Origin: Cruorifilaria tuberocauda
Lineage: Eukaryota > Nematoda > Chromadorea > Rhabditida > Onchocercidae
Direction of reading: 5' to 3'
NCBI GenBank assembly: GCA_013365365.1
Contig: JABVXU010000205.1
Location: 1 to 64,000, forward strand
Length of the DNA stretch: 64,000 nt
Shown: piece by piece, positions 13,180 through 24,243 of the stretch
How positions within the stretch are numbered: the first letter of the stretch is position 1
Layout of the letters: each line of letters begins with the position of its first letter
Translations under genes and position numbers: made by a program
The notes under the pieces: model-generated
What the model was told of the DNA's origin: nothing
Databases searched by the model: none
Seen by the model: the letters and a program-made list of their open reading frames with translations, nothing else

Positions 13180-13275
13180 TTGAAGAAGTAACTTCAGGAA
13201 AACTTTAAGAAACAATGAAGAAGTAAATCGAAGAAATAATGATGAAGTAACTTGAGAAAGTAATGAAGAAGTAAG
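13180..13275. repeat. Degenerate short tandem repeat (GAAGAAGTAA-like)
   Basis: Variants of AATGAAGAAGTAA recur about five times (GAAGAAGTAACTTCA, CAATGAAGAAGTAAATC, AATGATGAAGTAACTT, TAATGAAGAAGTAAGC) at roughly 20-30 bp spacing. No coding potential is evident. Confidence 0.6.
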
Positions 13276-15217
13276 CTACTAGCTATTTTTTTTAATTTGA
13301 TGTAAGATAAATTGCTGATTGAAAAATTTCCTCACTTCGAAAATCTCCAACTTTACCTCAATCACTCGACTTATTCAGTTATTCATGATAACAAAAGTAC
13401 GTGTGATATATCCATTTGCAAAGAAGGTAATTAGATTTGTACACTTGCTGCTGCATGTAATATTCATGCAATTCATTACAGTGCATGTTTAGTTCTTAAA
13501 TTATATTAATTAGACGATGAGAAAAGGGAAAAGCTAATGGCAAAAATAAAAAAGCAATAATTGCATAATGAAACTTAATGAGTTGAATATCAGTTTGCGT
13601 GTTAATGAACTCAAAATCTTATTTACCAGAAAAAAATGTTAGCTAATTTTGAATGAGAATGTTTTCTTCTTCTGAAAAAAGTTTCCTTTTTGGTTAAGTA
13701 GTAGGGAATTAATTTTCTAATTAATCTCACAAATTGATCTGAGAAATGGCTTCAATCAAACAACTCGGATTCTTGCGGAAAGATCATTTCTCGTTTACTG
13801 AACACTATTATCCATTTAAATTAATGCTGATGATTGAGGAAACGAAATAATCGTCCAGATTGAAAATTAATCGATCTTAATTCAAAATATAAAAATAATC
13901 AACTTATTAGCGATTTTCTAACTGATAATCAATCATTTATGCTGGTGTAGTATAACTGGTAGTTAATTAGCTGTTAAAAAAGGTGGTAAATGCACTTTTA
14001 AATGTTTGTTTGTTTAAAATATAATTCATGAATTTCTAAAACTATTTTTAACTGTAATCGTTTGCACCAGTACTTTATAATATAATCTTAAAGCAAGTAT
14101 CTCTAATCATTAAGGTCAAGATTTGTTTGACATAGGAATATTCGAGAGACTAAGTTTCAAAAAGTTTCTATAGATAAGAGAATGTAAGAATTGCTCACCT
14201 AGGAACAATATAACAATAACGATTAGATATATCTGTCCATTTTAAGTATTTTCCAATTATTGATATTCGAAATAAAAAAGATTACCAATCAATTTCAGCT
14301 ATCTTATCTGAAAGTCTATTTACAAATATGTTCGCTTACAAATATATGCTTAAATCAGTTATTAATTTGCTAAAAAAACGAACAACCAAAAAATTCAAAC
14401 AAAATTGAAGGGTAAAATGAACAGATCTTAAGAATTCAAATGTTGTGAATTTGCGATTTTTCTTCCTAATGCTACTAACAAAATTTAATTTTAAAGAGAT
14501 TATATATTCGGAATTTCCGTCTCCATTTAATCAATTGATCAATAGTATTTAAGCATACTAAGCTATCGGATAATATCTCTCTTTAAAATTTTATATCAAA
14601 AATTATTTTTTTCCTTCAATCACTTCTCATGAAAATTCATTTAGCTGAATTTTTAGCTAACTAAGAATAAGATTTTTTCAAATGATAAATGCTAAGTATT
14701 ATTAATTATAATAGTTAAATGAGAGTGATGAATAGGTATTAAAGAGATTTCCGGGATTGCTTAAAATTGAATAGATGACGAATATTGATTGCTCGCCATT
14801 TTATATAAGCTTTTTCTGGATGAAATTTGACATGAAATCTCTAGACAATAATTCTATATGACTCCATCCAGTTTTATTCTCCAAAATATCAGCCTTCTTG
14901 GGCTTTATAATGCTTAAATTATACCCATTGATTTTCTTAATATGTAATTCAAAAGTTCGAAAAAAGGAAATTCTAAAATACTAGTGATGTTTAAGCTTGT
15001 ACTAAGCTCTATCCTCCAGAGAAGCTCCTTTTTATTTATCGTTAATCAATGCTTACAATGATAGCAAATGATAAATGATAATCAGGAAATATTCATATGT
15101 GTATTGAACAAATTAACGAAAAATTCTTCTCACTTATTATGTCATTACCATTGGAATTGGAAGGAAAACAATCCTGATAAGTAAGCACACCAGAATAATT
15201 TATTGTTGATCAATACG

Positions 15218-15470
15218 GACGTTAAAGAGGTGGCAGATGGCGGAAGAAGCGGAAGGATACGAAGGCAACCGCTTGAAAGCATGGGTTGAAGCTTGAAGTC
15301 GAAGTGACGACTAAGCGTGAAGTGTTGAAAAACAATATTTGCTTCGTTGGCGGCATTTCATCACCCAAAGAATTAAAGAAAAAAATGAATGATTGCGAGG
15401 TTTTTTTAAATATCCGTTTCATTTTTGCCGATCATAGCGCAGTTTCAATTACATGCAAAGATGTTTAATC
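15218..15470 (+). pseudogene. GC-richer coding-like patch, possible retropseudogene fragment
   Basis: This patch stands out from its AT-rich surroundings. On the plus strand one frame reads MAEEAEGYEGNRLKAWVEA then stops (about 15236-15295), and the overlapping frame continues with LEVEVTTKREVLKNN and ICFVGGISSPKELKKKM up to a TAA near 15468. Joined by a one-base shift the two halves would give a charged, protein-like sequence, as expected of a decayed intronless copy. I do not recognise the parent family. The opposite strand is also open (15222-15422) but ends in a Phe/Arg-rich reading typical of an antisense shadow. Confidence 0.3.
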
Positions 15471-16077
15471 AATTATAAGATTGTTGGAAATCTAAAATAA
15501 CTTTAAATTATAAAAAGTATCTTTGTATGCTTGAAATCTGTTTTAAAAGAAATTTCGCTTGTTTCAAATCTTCGTAGTTAAATGAATGCTTTGATCAATT
15601 CACTAAATATAAAACAACTTCCTGTTACTATTCGGCTTCATCTTCGAAGGACTGGATAGATGATCGTTAAGCATTGGTTTCAACTCTCGTGTAATTGTCA
15701 TTCACTTTATATATCTAAATCATTTCATTTACGAAGATCACTGACTTTATTTCTTGCATGTCTACAAGGTCTTCATTAACTTTATCTCTCGTACGTCCAG
15801 ATGATTCTTTGTTTCAATTAGTTTTATCTATCAAATGAATCATGTAGATCCTCTTTGTTCACTGATCAAATGATTTCGTCATCTTTATTTTCAGCTGAAT
15901 TGCCTACACTGAAATAAGTTTAAAATGATACCCAATATGATTTATTTTGCTAATTATTTCCTAACTATGATGGTAGAGGAAATTTTACATGAAAACGCCA
16001 CAGAAATTCAGAACACTCTTTATTCGACGAATGCATGATAAAAAAGAAGAAACCTTGATTTTTTGAACGATTTTAAC

Positions 16078-16365
16078 CTAAACAGACGCTTCTATATACC
16101 AATGGCGATATCTAAAAACACTGCCTGAATTGTAGTTCAGACTGAATTGTGGAAAACGTGAAAATAATGAAATATTCCTAATATAAACAAACAGATTACA
16201 GAATGGTAAATTTTTTAAATCTAAAGCATTTTTGATGCTACCGCTAACATTACGCGAATAAGGCATGAGCGAATAGTTTATATGGTAGAACAATGAAAGG
16301 TAGAATAAAACATAAGTCATTAAAAAATTAAATTTCTGACTGTTTCTGACTTTTATTTCAAGTAT
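16078..16365 (-). other. Probable 3' UTR/flank of the UQCC1-like gene
   Basis: An 80-codon open frame on the minus strand (16078-16320) follows the UQCC1-like stop codon directly. It has no recognised domain and is best explained as 3' flank. Confidence 0.4.
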
Positions 16366-18758
16366 TCATATACTTTCCCTCATTAAAAGACGAGTTACAT
16401 TCTCAACCATTTCAAAAGCGTTTTCATTATTGGATTTTTTATGAGGACGAGCGGTTTTCCAGTTCTTGATACCTTGTAGAAGAATCTCTTCTAGGCTGAG
16501 GCTATCCAAGTACGCCATCTGAATTTAAAAATTTTTACAGTAATTGTGATGATCAATTTATAGTTATAATTAATTTGCATATACATATGAACAAGATCTG
16601 TATTTTTGACCTTTCCCTTCCAGAAAATTTCATTAAAAACTTTTTATAGCTATGAATATCACCATTTGGGCTTGACCGTACCAAAATTTGTTATTTATAC
16701 TGAAACAAACCGTTCCGCGCACATAATATACCGCCCGATTTAGATGAATTGGATCTACGGATCGTTCCATATAGAGATTGCGCCATAAAGCACCAGCTAA
16801 TGCAGTGTCATCGGACAGAAATCCCTGAATGATCACTCAATTATTTACACATGCAAATAGAAATAGGAAAATTGATAAATCCCAAAATATCTATGTTAAT
16901 AAATTATGAATATAAAAAATTAAAAAATGTATTAACCTCATCATATTCGAGGAATGTCTGCAAGTACAAGCCGAGCATACAACGTTTGTCATTTTTATGG
17001 CGCAACATTTCATGTAATTCTTCCTGAAAAACTTATAAAAATATCCAAAAGTCTCAGAGGAATGAAAACCAAAAGATATCTGCTTGCATAAAACCTTCTC
17101 TATCCAAAGTACCGGAAAAATACCGAAACGATTTTCAAGCGTTCATCAATGTCATGAAACATAACTTCGATAATACTGTTCCTAAGTCTGATAAAAGCTG
17201 CTGCTTCTAGCACAGATTGTAAGCGAACAATCAACATCCTATAAATTATCAACGTCTTAAGAAATTAAAAAGACTGGGTAAAAAGGAATTAAATTGCAAT
17301 AAATTAAGGAAATATGTTGATAAAAGTTTAATGACGTAAAGAAGTGAGAATAAAAATGAACTGACCAATTATGCATTAAAGTGAGCTTGTACCATGTCGA
17401 AAGATAGTCTGGCAAGCAAAGCGCTGTAATACAACAAACAACTTAAGCAAGAATACATCTGATGAACTTCACTCTAGGGTTAGATTAAAAAATACAAACT
17501 CTACAAAATGGATTTGAAGACTTTAACAGATTTAAAAGCAAACCAATTTACCAGTGCAAAGTTTCAAATATGGAAATCGATTAGCGCAATCAAAATATAA
17601 CCGGGAAGCAGAACTGTCCAAGTTCTAAAACTTGCTGCAGTGACCACTACTTACTTACGTACAAAAGACAAAAATTATGTCGTGCTTTGTTAAATGACTG
17701 CTACTAAGAACAAAACATAACATTTTATAGGAAAATGTAGATTTCCATAATTATATGATTCGACAGAAACATAGGAGAAAATTAAATAACTTTTGAGAAA
17801 GATCATATCCCTTCATCCGCTAAGTCAAAGGAGGTTTGACTTTTTCCCCTTTTTTTCAATAATAAGTAGTCCTTTTAACAGATAAATAAAGTTTCATTAC
17901 CAAAAACGGTCAAAATTAAATCTAACCATGTTTGACAATTCCGAAATGCGAAAAAAATTTTTGTTTTTTTTTAAACGCAGCCAAAAAATATAAAAATAGT
18001 AAAGAAAAAAGTACCGTAAGCAATTCTTTTGTATATGTAACTTGTTTCTGAGGTCGTATTGATCGCGCTTTCCTGAGTTCCAACTTTAAATTCCATTTTT
18101 CACGAAACTTCTTGAAAAAGTTTTCATGCTCTGTCTGCTCATCAAATTGCTGTAGCGTCTCTTGTATCTTTTTAATGCGTAACTGATTTAAAACCGTTGC
18201 TTCAGCGAGAGTTTTTGGCTCCGTATTATACAAATCAATCAAATCTTCCGGTTCATCTTCGTGCTATAAATACAGAATATATTATGAACATTGCTATAAA
18301 CACAGAATACATTACGACATTATAAAAAAGTCAAGTATTCTTTTTCACTGAATACAGCAAAAATTAGTCCCCATCCAGTACAAAATAACGTTTTAAAGCA
18401 ATATCAATATATTCAAATCCAAGTCATAACAAATTGCATTCAGCATTGTTCAATCAATTTGCTACCATATTAGATACACAATTATTTACAATGTTTTGCT
18501 GCAAAAACAATTTTGATGATTATTGTAACAATATAATGAAAATATTTTTTTTGTCCGACGAAAAAAGCCATAGGAATTTGATTCTAGAAAACTACTATAA
18601 TTTGACAAGACATGAATAGAGAATTAGATAATCCTAGTTACTTGAATGGCGGAGGATGTTTCTGGTTCACTGCTCGTCTGCTGTTCAAATGGCTTGTCCC
18701 ACACGATATTTTTACGAACTTTGAAAATTGGTTCAGTAGAACAATATCTGATGGGCAA
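16366..18758 (-). CDS. UQCC1/Cbp3-like ubiquinol-cytochrome c reductase assembly chaperone, 5' end incomplete
   Basis: Exons in coding order: 18642-18758, 18015-18263, 17552-17624, 17366-17423, 17124-17238, 16937-17023, 16711-16824, 16366-16518 (stop at 16366); all phases agree, giving 321 aa of partial protein. The C-terminal two thirds carry the ubiquinol-cytochrome c chaperone domain: LCLPDYLSTWYKLTLMHNW, then LEYDEGFLSDDTALAGALWR, then a helix ending YVRGT joined to MAYLDSLSLEEILL. Family members act in mitochondria with UQCC2 to stabilise newly made cytochrome b for complex III. The N-terminal part (18015-18758) is charged and poorly conserved. An upstream exon should supply the initiator Met and targeting peptide. 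One candidate is ATG at about 19543 reading MAIGTRKWQAEK before a GT donor, which is phase-compatible but weak. Confidence 0.88.
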
Positions 18759-20945
18759 CTGAAAAAATAACGGTTCATGCGAAAAAACTAGTATTCATCT
18801 TACAAAGAAAAGTTGAAGAATAAAGTTAAATAATGTATTTTAGCATGGGAGTCTAAGTTACGGATTGTGCAGTACAGCGAAAATCTAACTTAGGTTCCCA
18901 AATAGATAGAAAAAAATAACAGTAGAACACACTGAAAATGATTATAGAAATCATTTTCTTCGAATCCGAAAAAGTTTTGATAATAGTTAAATGGAATAAA
19001 AAGAGAGGGAAGTTGAGAGGGAAAGGAACATAAAGTAATCTTGAATCTTGAAATCTATCTAGAAATCTTGAAATCTAAGCAATCTCTATAGAATTCCACA
19101 TAAAGCACTATCGATTAATGCTTATTCCAATCAAGAAAGACCTACCCTCGATAAATTCCACGAATACCTACTTCCATTAGCTGAATGTACTCCCACTTCG
19201 GAGAATGCGGTTGACGAAATGTATTTCCATAACACGCAAGTTTTTCGGATCATTGTGAAGACCCTACGTGTAAATCCTTTCTCCAAAAGGTATTAGAAAT
19301 CAATTCAGCGATCCATCTGAATCCATCCGATCCATCGTCTTTCAGACGGACTGAAATCTTTGGTAAAAAGATAAATTTAAAAAAGAAATTAAAAAAGCCT
19401 GTCTTTAAAAACAAATGCATCTCAGATTTCTTAAAAATTATAAACTAATATGTAGTATATCTTCTCAACTTTGTTTACCAAACCTAAACACTAAACATAA
19501 CTTTTTCCGCTTGCCATTTTCTGGTTCCAATTGCCATCGTTTCAATACAATTAACTTTTTAAAATCATCTCATTTCTTGATAGCATACTATTAGGAAAAT
19601 AATACTAAATTCTAATCCTACTTGAAATGCTTATATCACTTCTCATTTCTATCACTGCACCTGTACCATTACTTTCGCTGGGCTACTTCTCAAAATAAAT
19701 ATGTTTCCATCCGATCTGTCTATTTCAATATGTTACAATTGAAGTGGTTCGCATGAAAACTTTCCTTCCAATTTCATTAATGATCGATGATAATGAGATA
19801 TCTCGAGAGGTTGATGAGAGATCTCGAGAATAACCCATTCAAACTTCAAGAATATCTTCGTTTATGTTTACTCTATTTTTAAATCCAAAATAATGAAAAT
19901 GAAGTAAAATACTGCTTGTAATATAATGGCAAAGCGTTAAATGCGTTTTTTTTTTTAATGCTGCTATTTACTCTCTCTCTCTCTCTCCGGTCTCTTTACG
20001 TTCCATTTCATATGATCTTTCGAAGATTCTGATGCTTTCTTTTTTTTGTTGTTAGGATAATTAACAAAGAATGTTTATTAAATTTTTTATCGATTGATAT
20101 ACACGTAGAAAATGCGTAAGTAAAAAGTAATCATCGAGCTAGAATGCAGAGATAAACGAACAATGAAAATATAATAAACGATCGGCGGTATGATCCGCTT
20201 CGTTAACCCGTATCGTTCATAATAACATTTTACGTACAAACAGTTTACTAGGAGTAGCAAAATTTCACTGATTTTACTTATTACTGATATTACTACCAGT
20301 AATATACTGATTACTGATATTACGATCATAAATAACAATATTCGCTATTTGTAATTCAAAAATTTTGCTGAGAATTTAATTCAAAAATAAAGAAGCAATC
20401 TGTTTCCACACCTTTCCATAATTTCTGCAAAATAATGAAAGAAAAAAGGAGTGATATGAAGCAGATACCAATTTTGAAAACTATAATAATTTCATAGTTA
20501 AGAAAAAAAGTGATTACAAATTTTTTTGTTTTCTAAAAATAGTAATCGCTCCTGTAATTTATAAAATAATAAGAGTTTAATATTATACATTATTATCTAT
20601 ATGCTTTTTAAAATCTCTTCTAGCTTCTTTAGTACTAAACTTGGTAGAAAATCATCACTGCTATTTGTTGTTAGACAATTTCATATCATTTTTTTCTCCG
20701 CCCTTTGCAATATTAAACATTGAGCTTATGAAGTTTCACTAGGAGTTTTGAAATTCCGTTCTTTGATTCAAATTCACCATTTCATGATCCAAAATAATTT
20801 GTGAATCACGTCCTTGTGATCGTCTGTTACAGAAACATGCATAGCTATAAGTTGATACAGTATATAAACTAATTAATGGGTATAGAGCGTAAGTATTAAT
20901 TATTACGGTAAACCAAGAATGCTTACTAGTTAATATCAGCTAATA
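18759..20945. other. Intergenic or 5' flank of the UQCC1-like gene
   Basis: No supported gene apart from the weak candidate first exon near 19510-19543. Contains a (CT)n run and, at about 19795-19830, two nearby TCTCGAGA palindromes. Confidence 0.4.
19970..19987. repeat. (CT)n microsatellite
   Basis: A short uninterrupted CT run in non-coding sequence. Confidence 0.9.
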
Positions 20946-20961
20946 TCAGTTAATATCAGTT
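20932..20961. repeat. Three tandem copies of a TAATATCAG(C/T) decamer
   Basis: Short tandem repeat that overlaps the last codons and stop of the GPCR gene, so the last residues (ACTGATATTAAC) derive from the repeat. Confidence 0.8.
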
Positions 20962-23900
20962 TGATCCAATCTAGCGATTCGATATTTGATAAACGAATTC
21001 TGTAAGGAATACCTCAAAGTTGTTTGATTGTCAGGAGAGCTATATGATGGACGATTCCGGTTAGGAATGCTGAATAAAAATCGTTTCAGTGTTTTTCGAT
21101 ATGGCGCATAGATTAATGCAGTTATCAAAGGATTGATTATCTGAAAAATTGTGAAAATAATTATATGCTGCAATGTATTTTTTTTTCAGCAAGATAAGAA
21201 AGTGAAATTTAAAGTAATCCATTTATTAATAAGAACTCTAATCTAATTCACATTTTACGTTGGTAGTAACGGAAAAACGGAACGCTAACCGGATTCAGTA
21301 AAAGTAGATAAAGTAGCACATAAGCAAGCCAATTCATCCTGGACTGTGCATCGCAATCTAAAGTGTTCCATTCGAATAGATGCATTCGGCATATGTTGAA
21401 AATGCGATAAGGTAATAAGCTGAATGATGTCCATGCTGTTGTAGCGAAAATAAACACCAGTGATTTCATCTGCACGTAACATCTTTGTTTCAATCAGGAG
21501 AGGTCACCTGTTTTACTCTTTTGTTTTGTTTGGTAATTTAAAAATGAAAGACCGAGTTTTTCTCTCATGAAATTTTAAGATTCAAAAGATTTCAAAATGA
21601 GGATTCAAAGATGATTTTAAATCATTAGGAGATCAGACTGGGATGATATTTTAAGTGGAAAAATTAGCACTGTCGTACAAATGGTAGCTAACTTTATTCT
21701 TGAACTTCTGTGACTCTCCAATAGAAACTGTATTATGACGTTTTTCACGAGTAAGCTGATACAAATAACCACTAACGATTAGAGATGAACTCACTGGCAA
21801 TACACAGTAAGTTACCATAAACATATCGTAAAAATACATGTGATCACTGGCCATCTGTAATAATTTTTTATTTTCCATTAATTTTATTTTTTAGGAAGAA
21901 AAATCAAATATTAAAGTGATTTTCAAAATATAGTAAATAAACCTGATCCACTTTTCAAAAATATCAATTGATCATAGACTGTCGAGAAATTTCCCGAAAC
22001 TAGATTTCAATTATAACTGAAGATTAGGGCAACATGACAAGCTAAAGGTATGATCTTCTTGTGTCTCTTTTTGGCACCACTGGATACAAGACATTTATGT
22101 CACTGTTGTAATATTTCCCGTGGATTATCATGTGTATCCCCATCTTTGCTTAGTGATAAGGATAGGACGTTACAATCATGGTTGTGTTGTGGTGCCAATT
22201 CTCATACACCAAATATTCCCATCGTATCTACTGATAGATCACATCTCCTCGTCTTAGTAAAAAACTCCTCCCTATTAGTCTAGCGGGGGAGGGCCATTGG
22301 TGGGATTCGCTGTGCTGTTATTCTTCAGGGTTCTCGTTTCCGGTATTCCAACAGTTACTTCAATGCTCAAAACAGCGGATTCAGTCTAATCCAAACCTCA
22401 AGCAAATTTTCCCGAAAGTAAAAAAAAGTCACGACATAGCCGAGTTTTCAGTTAATAGTGAAACACTGCTTATACTTATCAAGTAAAGTATTCTATATTA
22501 AATGGAAAGATATGAAGTTTTATCAGTTTAATATTTGATCAATTCTTGTATGTATGATAGAGGATATTGGGTATTAATACTGGAATACGAAATGACGCTC
22601 TATTTGAAATTCACAACGACTTTTGTGTAAATTAAATGTGTTGAGTGCTCAAGAACTGAGAATTGTTATCATACTGATAACAACAATAAGTATTATAAAT
22701 ATTTACTTGTAAATTGCAGTTTTCACCGATGTAAACAACATTGAACATCCAAACCGACGTCACATAGCTGAAATGTTATTTGCAGTATGAGAATACATTA
22801 GATGATGCATTATTCAATTGGCATAATTTTATGAAATTTAAAACAAAAACAATTTATTAGGATTATTAGTTGAGAGTTGGATTTTCGAAACGATTTATTA
22901 GAAATACTCCTCAAAATGGATGAATTTTTTCTCGTAAATTTTTTGAAAATTTTTAGAAAAAAACTTGCCCTAGTGAAATGCTCCAAATAAAAGCACATAA
23001 AATAGAGGCCCTTATTTTCGACATTGCTTGATCGTAGCTTAGTGGCCATTGAAAATAGATAAGCTTATCAAGGTTCAGCATTGTCAATGATAAGCCTGAT
23101 ACTGCTAAACCTAACCAGTTGCAAAAATGTGTTATTTCACATATATGAGCATGTCGTAGGAATTGTTTACGAATCAGGAATTCATTTGGATGACAAAATA
23201 CTAAAAATAGAATTTGATTTCATTTCACAAAACTTTAATGTTTAACCGATGAATTAAAATAATAATTGCTGTAAAGAGGATGATTAAAAGTATTTCAAAG
23301 TCTTTTTTTTCGAAAGTTTTCTTGTCAGTTATAGCAAAAAAAATTTAAGGTAAATTGAATTTCAAATAGGTGTGTTCAATTTCATTTTCTCCTAAGCATA
23401 CTACTAATTTTCATTATATTCTCACATCACTTACACACACAGCTTTCATTGCTCATAAAATATGTAATGAATCGAATGCATTATTCATTAGAATATTTAT
23501 TAGAACATTTATTACAACAGCAATGAAATAGCGGTAATGGAATTTCAACTCATTAGTTAACTCTTATGATTTTCAATTTGTTGTCAAAACAATTTCGAAT
23601 TATGGTTTTAAATTTCTAAATTTAGTATGCTATTAACATTGCTATACATTTAGTCTATCTTAACCAAATTGTTTTAATCACCTGTAAGTATCAAATCACC
23701 AATAGTCATACTAATAATGAATAAATGCATCGTATCGCCACTTCGCCGAAATAATTTTAAAGCACAGAAAATTACCAAAACATTGAAAATGGTCGCTGCA
23801 ACACTCGCTGCTAATAACAGATCGTCTACCTGTAAATATTTGCAAAATGGTTTTATGCTTATTGATAGATTTAAAAGAACAAAACATCACTGTTCTACTT

Positions 23901-24243
23901 GAATTCTTCTTCAGGTAAACGATACTGAAGCCTGATAGCTGCTTTTATCAAGCAGAGAGCATTGAAGGAGAGCGAGTTAGCAGTAAAGTTTCGCTTTTTT
24001 CGTTGCATAAATATCAATTAAGCCGTATGATGCAGGGAAGCTGTTAATAAAAGGAAAGAATTTCAAAAAGAATTTAAAATATTTTTTGAAACTTGCCGTT
24101 TTCTGAAAGGTTTGAAAATTTTCGGACTCATAACATTTCGTTTGAAATGAATCATCCGCCTGTATGATATTCGTTTCATTTCCGGAATAGCTAAACACTT
24201 CGCTATCACTCTTTCCCATCATAAATTCTTCGTGAGTCCTCAT
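20946..24243 (-). CDS. Rhodopsin-family orphan GPCR, 7 exons, about 374 aa
   Basis: Exons in coding order: 24097-24243, 23682-23829, 22969-23200, 22707-22767, 21693-21854, 21290-21469, 20946-21140. They sum to 1125 nt with consistent phases. The start ATG at 24241-24243 gives a 49-residue extracellular N-terminus without a signal peptide but with an N-glycosylation site (NET). TM1 contains FNVLVI and TM2 contains TIGDLILT with the conserved Asp. TM3 ends NLDKLIYFQWPLSY in the DRY position. TM4 leads to extracellular loop 2 with Cys (IGENCNL), TM5 contains YCVLPVSSSLIVSGYLY, TM6 is FIFATTAWTSFSLLPY and TM7 is LNPIINPLITALIY, followed by a tail of about 45 residues. It resembles nematode-expanded class A receptors; the ligand cannot be inferred. 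Two junctions use GC rather than GT donors. The TM5-TM6 junction has alternatives. Confidence 0.85.
22045..22400. other. GC-richer insert inside a GPCR intron
   Basis: Within the GPCR intron 21855-22706, this stretch is clearly less AT-rich than its surroundings and is open for 77 codons on the plus strand (22050-22283). On the minus strand one frame is also nearly open with scattered stops. Complementary GGCACCAC/GTGGTGCC motifs occur near 22073 and 22190. It could be a relic of a mobile element or an unrelated gene, but no family is recognised. Confidence 0.35.

Larger units (their letters stand above)
9940..15200. other. 5' flank of ASPH and intergenic DNA
   Basis: No recognised gene on either strand apart from the repeats listed separately. 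An undetected 5' exon or promoter of the minus-strand ASPH gene could lie in the first 2 kb. Around 13150-13275 there is a loose repetition of an AATGAAGAAGTAA-like motif. Confidence 0.4.
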
